Below are positions 8,331-17,343 of a stretch of DNA of 64,000 nt, piece after piece; position 1 is the stretch's first letter, and every line of letters starts with the position of its first letter. The DNA comes from Ardenticatenales bacterium (GTDB lineage Bacteria; Chloroflexota; Anaerolineae; Epilineales; Epilineaceae), in NCBI GenBank assembly GCA_020853525.1, contig JADYYS010000023.1:1-64000 (forward strand). The letters are read 5' to 3'. Both the position numbers and the translations under genes were made by a program. The notes beneath the pieces were generated by a model. It saw only the letters and a list, made by a program, of their open reading frames with translations. It made no database searches and was not told where the DNA came from.

Positions 8331-8471
8331 GTGGCCGGAAAGCGTCTGAAACCGGCACTGCACGCGAAACGGACAGGCGTGACCGCCCGACGTCAACGGC
8401 GCGTCGACGAACGTCTGCAGCTGCGCGTTCAGCTCGTCGGGCGACACGTCGGCGCAAGGCCGTGTCTCACG
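8331..8471 (-). pseudogene. Internal fragment of a mazF toxin gene
   Basis: Read on the minus strand, this stretch encodes RETRPCADVSPDELNAQLQ followed by APLTSGGHACPFRVQCRF. This corresponds to the middle of the intact mazF at 5134-5475. A hand alignment of about 126 bases shows roughly 18 mismatches. The N-terminal beta strands and the C-terminal part are absent, and there is no adjacent antitoxin. It is a dead remnant that overlaps the 3' end of the next minus-strand gene by a few bases. Confidence 0.75.
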
Positions 8472-10314
8472 GACGATAGACCTCGTTCCGCATCAACCAC
8501 ACCGCCCCGTCCGTGTTCAACGCCGCGCTGCGCAACCCCGCCCCCTCACCCCCCTCCCCGCCCCACACCGCGACCGCCGCCCCATCCGCCGCCTCGATCG
8601 TCAACGTGAACCCGTCGCCCTCACGCACGCCCCCGTTCGCGGCCAGGGCCCCATCCTTGTCGACATCCACACCTACCCACACCGGCCGCGGCCGCGCCTC
8701 GCCGTACCACGGACGTTCGCGCGTGACCGCGACGGGTAGCCACTTGCCTCCCACCGGCAAATCCTGCGCTTCGTCCGCGCCGTCTGCCCCTTCCCGGTTA
8801 ACGCTCAGCCGCACCCGCCCCGCCGCCTGCACCACAATCGGCACCTCGATCCGCCGCAGCCCGTCCATCCGCGCCAGCGCCGCCTGCACCGCCGGCGCGC
8901 CCTCGGTGACGGTTGCCACGACGCGCCATCCGGTGGGCAGATGGCGGACGATCGTCGCGCCGACCTCGGTCGGCGGATCCGGCGGATACGCGCGCGGCAG
9001 CACAACGCCCAGCATCCCCACGTGCGTCGCGAGGCCGACGCCCAGCGCGGCAGCGGCCGCCATCCCTCGCCGGCGACCGACGGGCAGCGCCGCCCAACCC
9101 GCCGTGAGGAGCAGCGCGGCGGCCGGCAGCGCCGGAAGCAGCAGCCGGCCCTGCGGCTGTGGATCGGCCAGCGCGCTGACGATGAACGCCGCGACGGCCG
9201 TGGCCGCCAGCGCCGCAGCGGCCAACACGCTGGCGCGCTGGCGACGGGCCACGAGCGGCAGGCAGGCCGCCGCCAGCACGGCCGCGAGGACGACCGGGTC
9301 GAGCAGCACCGGCGGGACGTCGACGTTGGCCCAGCCGAAGCGCGCCCAGAAGCTCGTGAGCGTGTCGGCCGCGAACGCCGGCGGCAGTGCCGCGGCCGAG
9401 CGCGCGCTGCGAACGAGCACCTGGGCGGCCAAGGAGCGCAGCGCGGTCGGTGCGACGAGGGCGAGGCACGCAAGCGCGGCGCCGGCCCCGGCCAAGGCAG
9501 CGGCGGCAGCGGCGGCAGCGGCGAGGCCGGATGCGCGCCGTCGCCCGTGACGGACGGACGCGATCGCCCCCACACCCACCACCACGGGCACCAGCACGGC
9601 CGCGTTCAACTTCGTGGCAACGGCCAACGCCGCGCCGACGAACGCGGCACCGGCGGCGAAGCGCAATGATCGCACGCCGACGCTGCGCCATATGGCCGAC
9701 GCATACGACCAATATGACCCATATGACCCATATGACATATCCGACCTATCCGACCGCGCAACAACCGCCCGAACCAACCCAAAGAGGAGCACCGCCCCCG
9801 CGGCCGTCGCCAACCCGTCGTTGGACACCGTATGCCCCGTGAAGACGAACTGCGGCCACACCGCGACGAGCACCGCCGGCGCCGCCGCCGCGCCGCCTCG
9901 CCAGCCCGCAACCCGTGCCGCGGCGAACGTCAACGGCACCGTCAGCACGGCCAACAACGCCCCCCACGTGCGAATAAACGCCACACGCCCGACCAGCGGA
10001 TCGCCCGGCGGATGGCTGAGCGCCGCCGCCGCGAACGGGTAGCGCGGGTTCGAATCGCCCAGCGGCAGCGCCCGGATGCCCGCGAGTCGGATGCCGAGGG
10101 CATACCACGCATACGCCAGCGGCGGGTGGTGGTGCTCGTACGTCTCGTCGGCCGTCGGCAGGCGGCCGTCCGCCAGCGCCACCGCATACGCCGCATGCCA
10201 CGGCTCGTCCGGCGCCTCCCACGGCGGGACGGTGCGGGCGTAGGCGGCGCCGAGGAGCAGATAGGCGAGGATCGCGGCGGCGATGGGGAGACGGCGGACC
10301 ACGCGGGAAGACAT
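8467..10314 (-). CDS. Multi-TM glycosyltransferase-like protein (GT39/DUF2142 type)
   Basis: This 615-residue protein has an N-terminal membrane anchor, a first outer loop with APDEPWHAAYA, then many hydrophobic segments. A soluble C-terminal domain of about 150 residues follows. The Asp-Glu motif in the first loop and the block PQFVFTGHTVSNDGLA resemble polyprenyl-phosphate-dependent mannosyltransferase-like and DUF2142 proteins, which move sugars across the membrane. A polar loop after residue about 185 is a low-complexity run (SYGSYGSYWSYAS) encoded by short tandem repeats. It is a single gene, divergent from the aldolase gene. The substrate is unknown. The stop codon lies inside homology to a mazF fragment. 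Confidence 0.72.
   Translation of the reverse strand: MSSRVVRRLPIAAAILAYLLLGAAYARTVPPWEAPDEPWHAAYAVALADGRLPTADETYEHHHPPLAYAWYALGIRLAGIRALPLGDSNPRYPFAAAALSHPPGDPLVGRVAFIRTWGALLAVLTVPLTFAAARVAGWRGGAAAAPAVLVAVWPQFVFTGHTVSNDGLATAAGAVLLFGLVRAVVARSDRSDMSYGSYGSYWSYASAIWRSVGVRSLRFAAGAAFVGAALAVATKLNAAVLVPVVVGVGAIASVRHGRRRASGLAAAAAAAAALAGAGAALACLALVAPTALRSLAAQVLVRSARSAAALPPAFAADTLTSFWARFGWANVDVPPVLLDPVVLAAVLAAACLPLVARRQRASVLAAAALAATAVAAFIVSALADPQPQGRLLLPALPAAALLLTAGWAALPVGRRRGMAAAAALGVGLATHVGMLGVVLPRAYPPDPPTEVGATIVRHLPTGWRVVATVTEGAPAVQAALARMDGLRRIEVPIVVQAAGRVRLSVNREGADGADEAQDLPVGGKWLPVAVTRERPWYGEARPRPVWVGVDVDKDGALAANGGVREGDGFTLTIEAADGAAVAVWGGEGGEGAGLRSAALNTDGAVWLMRNEVYRP
9703..9756. repeat. 9-base tandem repeat (ATATGACCC type) inside a coding region
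   Basis: Three consecutive units ATATGACCC, ATATGACCC and ATATGACAT (9712-9738) are flanked by looser copies. They keep the reading frame of the minus-strand membrane protein and encode a Ser-Tyr-Gly-rich loop. The tract is A+T-rich compared with its surroundings. Confidence 0.7.
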
Positions 10315-10352
10315 CGGTCGATTGTACGGGAGAGCCGATCGGGAGAGACGCC

Positions 10353-10380
10353 TTGCCCCCCCTCACCCCCGTGGTATCAT
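10353..10380 (+). promoter_or_regulatory. Promoter with extended -10, probable leaderless start
   Basis: TTGCCC (10353-10358), a 16-base spacer and TGG-TATCAT (-10 at 10375-10380) precede the ATG at 10388 by only seven bases. No Shine-Dalgarno sequence is present. Transcription would start at or next to the start codon. Confidence 0.45.
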
Positions 10381-10387
10381 CGCCCCT

Positions 10388-11101
10388 ATGCCACCCCCCG
10401 CCGTGCTCGACGAACCGGCCCGCGCCATCGCGCGTGTCGGACAGACGATGCTCGCTCGGGGGATGACGGACGTGGCAGGCGGGAACATCAGCGTGCGCGA
10501 CGGCGATGACATCTACATGACGCCGCGCTACGCCGGTCACCGCTGGCACTGGGACCTGTCTTCGAGCGACATCATGCGGTTCAACCTCGCCGGCAGGCGC
10601 GTCGATGGCTACAACGAGCCGTCGCGCGACTTGGACGTGCACCTGGCCGCCTACGCCGCCGCGCCCGAGGCCGGCGCGGTCGTCCACGCCCACGCCCCCC
10701 ACGCCCTCGTGTTCGCCGCGGCCGGTCGGGCGATCCCGCCCGTGACGCTGGCCGCCGAGGTGCTCGGCCGCGTCGAGGTCGCAGGAGGTCCAGGCGACGA
10801 CGCGATCGACGAGGTCGAGGCGATTCGCGCCTTCGCCGCCGGCGCCCGCGGTCGCATCTTCGCCTTCGCCGCCGCCATCCTCATCCCTCGGCACGGCATC
10901 GTCGTCATCGGCCGCGACCTGGCGCACGCCTACGACGGCCTCGAGCGGGCCGAGTCGTGCGCCCGCGCCGTGCTGCTCGGGCGGCTGCTGGATCGTCACG
11001 GCCGCGACGCGCGCGGCGCCGCGCCGGACCGCGCCCAGAACATCGATCGCCACCCGGCCACGACGTCGCCCGTGAACGGGTCGGCGTCGGCCCCCGTATA
11101 A
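10388..11101 (+). CDS. Class II aldolase/adducin-family protein
   Basis: The 237-residue product has the class II aldolase fold signature. GGNISVRDGDDIYMTPR lies near residue 30, the metal-binding pair HAHAPHALVFAAAG lies near 100, and a further His follows in LIPRHGIVVIG. Family members are zinc-dependent sugar-phosphate aldolases, epimerases or dehydratases such as fuculose-phosphate aldolase. The exact substrate cannot be read here. The C-terminal 30 residues are poorly conserved in type. The start at 10388 is preferred because the promoter sits directly upstream. The oligopeptide-binding protein gene starts 34 bases after its stop, so the two could share a transcript. Confidence 0.82.
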   Translation: MPPPAVLDEPARAIARVGQTMLARGMTDVAGGNISVRDGDDIYMTPRYAGHRWHWDLSSSDIMRFNLAGRRVDGYNEPSRDLDVHLAAYAAAPEAGAVVHAHAPHALVFAAAGRAIPPVTLAAEVLGRVEVAGGPGDDAIDEVEAIRAFAAGARGRIFAFAAAILIPRHGIVVIGRDLAHAYDGLERAESCARAVLLGRLLDRHGRDARGAAPDRAQNIDRHPATTSPVNGSASAPV

Positions 11102-11135
11102 CCCGTCGACCCATACTGTCCGAGGAGGAACTGAA

Positions 11136-13133
11136 GTGAAATCACCGTTGCGCTCATCCATTGCGGCCGCAGCCGCCCTGTTGCTCGCCGTCGGCGTCGG
11201 TGCCTGCGGCGACAGCGCCGAGCCCGGCGCCGACTCCGGCCAGCCGGCCGGCGACGCCACGGCGGTCGTCACCGAGACGACGGACGCCGGCGCCGCCAAT
11301 GCGTCCAAGGTCCCGGCGGATACGCTCGTCCACGTCAGCATCGGCGAGCCCGAGAGCTTGGATCCGGCCTGGACATACGAGACGACGGGCTCGATGTTCG
11401 AGATGAACCTCTATGACAGCCTCGTCTTCTACAACCGCGAGAAGTACGACGCGTTCATCCCGGTCCTGGCCACGGAGTGGCAGACGTCCGAGGACGGCCT
11501 GACCTACACGTTCAACATCCGCGACGGCGTCACCTTCCACGCCGGCGGCACGCTCGAGCCGCACGACATCGCCTACAGCCTGCAGCGGGCGATGCTCCAG
11601 GACCGCGTCGACGGGCCGATGGCCCTCTACCTCGAGCCCGTCCTGGGAACGAGCTCGCTCATGGGCGAGGCCCTCGGGCGCGCCAACGTCACGAAGGAGG
11701 GCGCGACGCTGGCCGACGTGCCGGCGGACGTGTCCATCGCGCTGTGCGAAGAAGTGATGGCGGCCGTCACGGCGGACGATGCCGCCAAGACCGTGACGAT
11801 CAAGCTGAAGACCGCCACGCCGTGGTTCATGCAGCTCCTGGCCCAGCCGTGGGGCGGGGCGATGGACCAGGAGTGGATGGTCGAGCAGGGCGACTGGGAC
11901 GGGAAGTGCAAGAACGACGCCGGCGAGGCCACTTGGACGGCGTGGAACGGTCCCGACGCCCAGGAGTCGAAGCTGTTCGAGGTGGCCAACGGCACCGGTC
12001 CCTACAAGCTCGAGAGTTGGAAGCATGGCCAGGAGATCGTCCTGGTGGCCAACGAGTCCTACTGGCGCACCGAGCCCATGTGGGAGGGCGGCCCGTCCGG
12101 CCCGCCGGCCCTCAAGCGCGTCGTGTTCCAGAAGGTCGATGAGTGGCCGACCCGCCTGGCCAAGCTCCAGGCCGGGGAGGCGGACGTCGTCGACGTGCCG
12201 CGCGACCAGGTGACGGCCGTCGAAGACATGGTCAGCGTCACCTACAACGGCGGCGACGCGATGGCGCCGTCGACGCCGGGCGCGGCCGACGGCATCCTGC
12301 AGGCGTTCGTCGGCTACCCGCTGGCCCAGATGACGGCGGCGATGTTCACGTTCGACATCGCCAAGGACAGCCCGTTCATCGGCTCGGGCCAGCTCGGCGA
12401 CGGCATCCCGACGGACTTCTTCACGGATCTCGACGTCCGCCAGGGCTTCAACTACTGCTTCGACTGGGAGACGATGATCCGCGACGGGCTGCAGGGCGAG
12501 GCCGTGCGGGCGCGCGGGCCGATCATCGCCGGCCTGGCGGGCTTCAGCGACACCTCGCCCGTCTACATGCTCGACCCCGACAAGTGCGGCGAGCACCTGG
12601 CCAAGGCCTGGGGCGGTCAGGTCGGCGAGAAGGGCTTCAAGATGACGCTGGCCTACAACGAGGGCAACGAGGCGCGCCGCACGGCGGCCGAGATCCTGGC
12701 GGCCAACGTCGCCACCGTCAGCGACAAGTACGTCATCGAGGTCCAGTCGCTGGAGTGGGCCACGTTCCTCGAGGCGCGCCGCCTCGAGCAGCTGCCGATC
12801 TCGATCTCGGGCTGGTCGGCCGACTACATGGACGCCTCCAACTGGGTCCACCCGTTCATGCACAGCGCCGGCGCCTACGGCCGCGCGCAGAGCTTCCCCG
12901 CTGACATGCAGGCCGGCTTCGACGCGCTGATCGACCAGGGCGTCACCGAGGCCGACCCGGCGAAGCGCGCCGAGATCTATGCGCAGCTCCAGCAGCAGGC
13001 GTACGACAACGCGATCGACATCTTCCTCTACCAGGCCACCGGCCGCCACTACCAGCGCAAGGAGCTGAAGGGCTGGTTCGCCAACCCGCTGATCCCCGAG
13101 GAGTACTACTACGGGCTGTCCAAGCAGCCGTAG
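11136..13133 (+). CDS. Oligopeptide ABC transporter substrate-binding lipoprotein
   Basis: The 665-residue protein begins with a lipoprotein signal: a positive N-terminus, a hydrophobic stretch and a lipobox ending GVGAC. An acidic Asp/Gly/Thr-rich tether comes next, then the SBP family 5 body (VSIGEPESLDPAWTYETTGS, then YTFNIRDGVTFHAGGTLEPH). It would capture peptides or similar solutes at the outer face of the membrane. GTG 11136 has a strong GAGGAGG seven bases upstream. At 665 residues it is longer than the common 500-550. A long stem-loop follows the stop, and then the two permease genes. Confidence 0.92.
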   Translation: MKSPLRSSIAAAAALLLAVGVGACGDSAEPGADSGQPAGDATAVVTETTDAGAANASKVPADTLVHVSIGEPESLDPAWTYETTGSMFEMNLYDSLVFYNREKYDAFIPVLATEWQTSEDGLTYTFNIRDGVTFHAGGTLEPHDIAYSLQRAMLQDRVDGPMALYLEPVLGTSSLMGEALGRANVTKEGATLADVPADVSIALCEEVMAAVTADDAAKTVTIKLKTATPWFMQLLAQPWGGAMDQEWMVEQGDWDGKCKNDAGEATWTAWNGPDAQESKLFEVANGTGPYKLESWKHGQEIVLVANESYWRTEPMWEGGPSGPPALKRVVFQKVDEWPTRLAKLQAGEADVVDVPRDQVTAVEDMVSVTYNGGDAMAPSTPGAADGILQAFVGYPLAQMTAAMFTFDIAKDSPFIGSGQLGDGIPTDFFTDLDVRQGFNYCFDWETMIRDGLQGEAVRARGPIIAGLAGFSDTSPVYMLDPDKCGEHLAKAWGGQVGEKGFKMTLAYNEGNEARRTAAEILAANVATVSDKYVIEVQSLEWATFLEARRLEQLPISISGWSADYMDASNWVHPFMHSAGAYGRAQSFPADMQAGFDALIDQGVTEADPAKRAEIYAQLQQQAYDNAIDIFLYQATGRHYQRKELKGWFANPLIPEEYYYGLSKQP

Positions 13134-13161
13134 GGTCCGGTTGATCGAGGCGTGAGCCCAG

Positions 13162-13209
13162 GGCAGCGCAGCCGTCGTTCGCCGCTTGCAGCGCGACGGC
13201 TGCGCTGCC
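13162..13209 (+). terminator. 16-bp stem-loop between the binding protein and permease genes
   Basis: GGCAGCGCAGCCGTCG (13162-13177) is perfectly complementary to 13194-13209, with a 16-base loop. No T-run follows, so it is more likely an mRNA-stabilising or attenuating hairpin than a full terminator. This would fit higher expression of the binding protein than of the permeases. Confidence 0.6.
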
Positions 13210-13326
13210 TTCCGGGACCACATCGCCGCCCCGACAGCCCCGACCGCCCGGACCGCCTCGACTCCCGCGACGCCGGGCGACGTCCGTTCGCCCGCCCCGC
13301 ACCGCGCACCGTGTGAGCGTGCCTCC

Positions 13327-14367
13327 ATGACGAGCTACATCATCCGCCGGCTGCTGATCCTGCCGATCATCCTGCTCGGCGTGACGATCCTCATCTTCGC
13401 GATGCTCTCGCAGCTCTCCCCGGGGCAGCGCGTGGCGATGTACACGCGCGAGGTCGCATCGCAGGAGAACATCGAACGGCTCATCGTGCAGCATGGGCTC
13501 GACAAGCCGATCTATGTCCAGTACTTCCACTGGCTGTCGAACGTCGCGCGCGGCAATCTGGGATTCTCGAAGACGGGCGGCGAGCCGGTCTTCGAAATGT
13601 TCGTCCGCCTCTTCCCCGCGACGCTCGAGCTGGCGCTCCTGTCGACGATCCCGCTGATCGCCCTCGGGATCTGGCTCGGGATCCTGGCGGCGCTGAACCA
13701 CAACAAGTGGCCGGACCAGATCCTGCGCGTCGTGTCGATCATCGGCACGAGCTTGCCGCTCTTCGTGTTCGCGCTCCTCTTGCTCATGTTCTTCGCGGCG
13801 CGGCTGCGCTGGTTCCCGCCGGGCGATCGGCTGTCGCTGACGAACCAGGCGCTCGTCGACAGCGCGGCATGGCGCGCCGGCTGGGCGCCCGTGACCGGGA
13901 TGTACACGCTGGACGCGCTGCTGCGCGGGAACGTGGCCGTCTTCCTCGATGCGCTGCATCACCTCGTGCTGCCCGTGACATCGCTGGCCGCCTTGAACTG
14001 CGCGGTCCTGCTGCGCGTGACGCGGTCGAGCATGCTCGACACGCTGCGCCAGGACTACATCCGCACGGCACTCTCGAAGGGTCTGTCATACCGAACCGTG
14101 GTCCGCAAGCACGCGCGTCCGAACGCGCTGCTGCCGGTCGTGACGGTCGGCGGGCTGATGCTCGTGGCGCTGCTGAACGGCGCCGCGATCACCGAGACGG
14201 TCTACAACCTGCCCGGCGTCGGCAAGCGCTTCGTTGCCGCCGCGGCCAACCTCGACGTCGTGACGGTGCTCGGCTTCGTCCTCTTCGAGGGCGTCATCCT
14301 GATTCTCGGCAACCTCGTCGTCGACATTCTGTACGCCACGATCGACCCGCGAATTCGGTTGGGGTAG
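13327..14367 (+). CDS. Oligopeptide/dipeptide ABC transporter permease, DppB type
   Basis: The 346-residue integral membrane protein has the N-terminal MTSYIIRRLLILPIILLGVT of DppB/OppB proteins. It has six predicted membrane segments and the cytoplasmic EAA loop (DYIRTALSKGLSYRTVVRKH, then ARPNALLPVVTV) that contacts the ATPase. It ends in DILYATIDPRIRLG, typical for the family. Only weak ribosome-binding sequence is seen before ATG 13327; longer in-frame extensions upstream lack family features. It works with the next gene as a heterodimeric channel. Confidence 0.92.
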   Translation: MTSYIIRRLLILPIILLGVTILIFAMLSQLSPGQRVAMYTREVASQENIERLIVQHGLDKPIYVQYFHWLSNVARGNLGFSKTGGEPVFEMFVRLFPATLELALLSTIPLIALGIWLGILAALNHNKWPDQILRVVSIIGTSLPLFVFALLLLMFFAARLRWFPPGDRLSLTNQALVDSAAWRAGWAPVTGMYTLDALLRGNVAVFLDALHHLVLPVTSLAALNCAVLLRVTRSSMLDTLRQDYIRTALSKGLSYRTVVRKHARPNALLPVVTVGGLMLVALLNGAAITETVYNLPGVGKRFVAAAANLDVVTVLGFVLFEGVILILGNLVVDILYATIDPRIRLG

Positions 14368-14419
14368 CCCTCCTGCAGGACTGCCCGCCGCACGCCGCTG
14401 CCAGCCAAGGACGACGCCG

Positions 14420-15442
14420 GTGCCAGACGACGAAAAGATCGCGCGCGAGAGAGCGTTGGCGGACGCACACGACAAGCAGGTCGATCCGCCGCCCCATCGT
14501 GCCGTCAACCGGCGTTCCGTGCGCTACGTCGTCGGCCGCCTGCTCGGCACGCCGGCGTCCATCCTCGGCACGCTGCTGCTCATCGCGTTCGGCGCCATTG
14601 CGCTCGCGGCCCCGGTGCTGGCGCCCTGCCCGCCCGACCAGAAGATCACATGCCAGCAGCACGTCTACAAAGTGCCCCGCTACGGCTTCAAGACCGAGCC
14701 CGAGGCCCCCAGCGCCGCCCATCGCTTCGGGCTCACGCCGCAGCGCAACGACATCTATTACGGCGTGATCTGGGGCACGCGCACCGCCTTCAAGGCCGGC
14801 GTGACGATCATCTTCCTCGCGCTCGTCCTCGGACTGACGGTCGGCTCGATCGCCGCCTATTACGGCGGCTGGATCGACGAGGTCCTCATGCGGATCGTCG
14901 AGATCTTCCAAGCCTTCCCATACCTGCTCGCCGCGCTCACGTTGGCCACCGTCCTGCGCGGCGGCGGCGGCGACTGGCTGGAAGACCTGATGGGCCCGAA
15001 CTCCATCGCGCCCGCGATCATCCCGCTCGTCGCGTTCGGCTGGATGGGCTATGCGCGCCTCGTGCGCGCCGACATCCTGTCCGTGAAGGAGCGCGACTAC
15101 GTCGCCGCATCGCGTGCGCTCGGCGCCGGCGACGGCCGGATCATCCTCCAGCACATCCTGCCGAACAGCATCTTCCCGGTCCTCGTCGTGGCGTCGCTGG
15201 ACATCGGAACGGTCGTCCAGTCGTTCGCCGCGCTGGCCTTCTTCGGCCTCGGCGTCCCGAAGGGCTACGCCGACTGGGGCCAGATGATCGCCTCCGCCCG
15301 CAACGTCATCCCGACGATCGGCCGCGACTGGTACATCGTGGTGTACCCGGGCATCGCGCTCGTCCTGTTCTCGCTCGCCTGGAACCTGATCGGCGACACG
15401 GTGCGGGACATTCTGGATCCGCGGCAGTCGCGGGAGGGGTAG
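14420..15442 (+). CDS. Oligopeptide/dipeptide ABC transporter permease, DppC type
   Basis: The 340-residue protein has a charged cytoplasmic N-terminus (about 45 residues), a first membrane segment and an outer loop with two Cys. A five-segment core follows, with the EAA loop YVAASRALGAGDGRIILQHI, and the end DTVRDILDPRQ is typical. GTG 14420 has AAGG about ten bases upstream. The ATP-binding DppD and DppF genes normally follow, but here the next genes are on the opposite strand. The importer must use ATPases encoded elsewhere. Confidence 0.92.
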   Translation: MPDDEKIARERALADAHDKQVDPPPHRAVNRRSVRYVVGRLLGTPASILGTLLLIAFGAIALAAPVLAPCPPDQKITCQQHVYKVPRYGFKTEPEAPSAAHRFGLTPQRNDIYYGVIWGTRTAFKAGVTIIFLALVLGLTVGSIAAYYGGWIDEVLMRIVEIFQAFPYLLAALTLATVLRGGGGDWLEDLMGPNSIAPAIIPLVAFGWMGYARLVRADILSVKERDYVAASRALGAGDGRIILQHILPNSIFPVLVVASLDIGTVVQSFAALAFFGLGVPKGYADWGQMIASARNVIPTIGRDWYIVVYPGIALVLFSLAWNLIGDTVRDILDPRQSREG

Positions 15443-15480
15443 CCGCCGCGGGGAAGGTCAGCTGCCGCGTGCCGCGCCCG

Positions 15481-17343
15481 TCACCCGTCGATGTGCGGCA
15501 CCTCGTGCGCCGCCAGCCATAGGCTGCCGCCCACGACCGCGGCCGTCGTGCCGAGGCCGATCGTCAGGCCGGCCAGCCAGTAGAGCCAGACGTGTTCGAG
15601 GGTCGGGAAGCGGCTGATCGCGCCCGGCACGGCCAGGGCGAACAGCGCGATCACGGCGTACAGGCCGTAGAAGATGATCGACAGGCAGCCGACGTCCGGC
15701 GTCATCATCTCGTGCGGACTGTCCCACTTCAGGTTCGGCCGCGCCGTCCCGATCGCCAGGCTCACGGCCACGACGCCGGCGCCGACGACGATGGAGACGA
15801 ACCAGGCGTACAGGAGGATCGGAACGTCGACGAGGCCGAGCGCTGCCGTCAAGCTCAGCTGAGCGTCGACCGCGGTGCGGATCAGGCGAGCGCCCTCGAA
15901 CAGAACGATCAGCGCGCCGGACAGGACGCCGTACGGCAGGAGCGCCACGACGAACTTGGCGAGGACGAGCTGGCGCGGGCTGATCGGCGAGCTCTGGATG
16001 ATCCAGAAGTGCTTGCCCTCGACGCTCAGGCCCGTCAGGGCGACGCGCGAAAAGACCATCGCCGCAACGCCGCTGGCGACGAACGCCGCGAACATCGTCA
16101 GGACGGGCTGCGTGAAGGCCGTGCCGCTGTCGCCGCCGCCGATCCGCAGCGGGTAGAGGATCTGCTGGACGATGAAGAACACGCCGAACGCCAGCGGCGA
16201 GAGGATCTGCGCGGAGTTCGTCAGGTCGCGCGGCAGCAACCGGGCGTCCTTGCGCACGACGGCCACGACCGGCGGCGACAGCCAGGCCAGCACGCCCGAC
16301 GGCCGCCCGAGGTCGGCGGCCCGCTCCGGCCGTTGCCACCACAGGATGCCGCGGCGGATGGACTTCCGTAGGTTGGCGGACTGCATCCGGATCCAGCCGT
16401 CCTGATAGAGGCGGTCCGAGACGAGGTACAGCGGCACGAGCGCCGCGATCGAGACGCCGACGTTGATCAGCAGCCACGTCAGCGCGGTCCGCACGTCGTG
16501 CCGCCCGGCGGCGGCCACGAAGCGCGTCAGCCACTCCGCCGGCGAGTACGGGTGCCGCACGCGGCCGAGATAGTCCAGGATCTCGCGGAAGTTCATCGTC
16601 TCCTGCAGCCTGTTCGCGCTGCCGAGCAGGAGGACGATCGCCATCGTCATCGCCACGACGATCAGCCCGACGATCTCGCCGAGCCGGTGCGCCGGCATCC
16701 GCCGGACGATCAGGACGACCGCCACCGCGCCGAAGGCCGTCGGCAGGATGGGCAGCAGGAGCATCGCCACCACCAGCGCCGACCAGTAGGCCATGCCGTA
16801 ATCGTTGGCGATGCCGTGGCCGATGAGCGGCAGCACGGTCAGGATGCCGACGAGCGCGAAGCCGGGCAGGATGCCGCCGAGGAGCTTGCTGGCGAAGACG
16901 GCCCGGCGGGACACCGGCGACACGAGGAGCATGTCCAGGTCGCGCGCCAGGTACAGTGACGCCAGCGCCACGGTGAAGCCGACCATCACCACGAGGAGCA
17001 TCGCGCCGGACAGCGAGGTGGCGAGGATGACGTCGGTGGCCGCGCGCGCGTCGATGCCCAGCGCGATCTGCTCCGGCGTGAGATCCCGGGCCGTGAAGTC
17101 CCGCAGGAACCACGTCGCGAACCCGCCCATCACCGCCGCCGCGGCACCGATGACGACGAGCCCGCCGAGCACGATGGCGTACGTCAGCCGCCGCCAGCGC
17201 GCGCCGCGCGTGATCGTGTTCCAGGCGATCCACCACCGGGAGCGAACGAGCCAGCCGAACGCCGGTTGCGCGGGCCGGGAAGGCCGCGGCGGCCGCGGGG
17301 CGCTGCCGGGGGGGACGGCGGCGTCGCCCGTGGCGGCGCTCAC
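15481..17343 (-). CDS. ABC exporter permease (large ABC-2-like)
   Basis: The 620-residue protein has two sets of hydrophobic segments, about twelve in all, separated by a soluble part around residues 270-340. It starts with a Pro/Arg-rich cytosolic stretch. The start GTG at 17343 overlaps the stop of the ATPase gene by four bases (GTGA), which fixes the start and argues for translational coupling. With the ATPase it forms an exporter; the long two-block form resembles permeases of uncharacterised ABC-2 exporters. The substrate is unknown. Confidence 0.8.
   Translation of the reverse strand: MSAATGDAAVPPGSAPRPPRPSRPAQPAFGWLVRSRWWIAWNTITRGARWRRLTYAIVLGGLVVIGAAAAVMGGFATWFLRDFTARDLTPEQIALGIDARAATDVILATSLSGAMLLVVMVGFTVALASLYLARDLDMLLVSPVSRRAVFASKLLGGILPGFALVGILTVLPLIGHGIANDYGMAYWSALVVAMLLLPILPTAFGAVAVVLIVRRMPAHRLGEIVGLIVVAMTMAIVLLLGSANRLQETMNFREILDYLGRVRHPYSPAEWLTRFVAAAGRHDVRTALTWLLINVGVSIAALVPLYLVSDRLYQDGWIRMQSANLRKSIRRGILWWQRPERAADLGRPSGVLAWLSPPVVAVVRKDARLLPRDLTNSAQILSPLAFGVFFIVQQILYPLRIGGGDSGTAFTQPVLTMFAAFVASGVAAMVFSRVALTGLSVEGKHFWIIQSSPISPRQLVLAKFVVALLPYGVLSGALIVLFEGARLIRTAVDAQLSLTAALGLVDVPILLYAWFVSIVVGAGVVAVSLAIGTARPNLKWDSPHEMMTPDVGCLSIIFYGLYAVIALFALAVPGAISRFPTLEHVWLYWLAGLTIGLGTTAAVVGGSLWLAAHEVPHIDG

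Noticed and set aside
8195-8479. Plus-strand frame of about 94 residues between the hydrolase and glycosyltransferase genes
   Set aside because: Overlaps the mazF remnant on the other strand and becomes Arg-rich; no family or ribosome-binding site.
13162-13209. Stem-loop as a full rho-independent terminator
   Set aside because: Long loop and no T-run, and the downstream permease genes belong to the same transporter; kept only as a possible attenuator or stabiliser.
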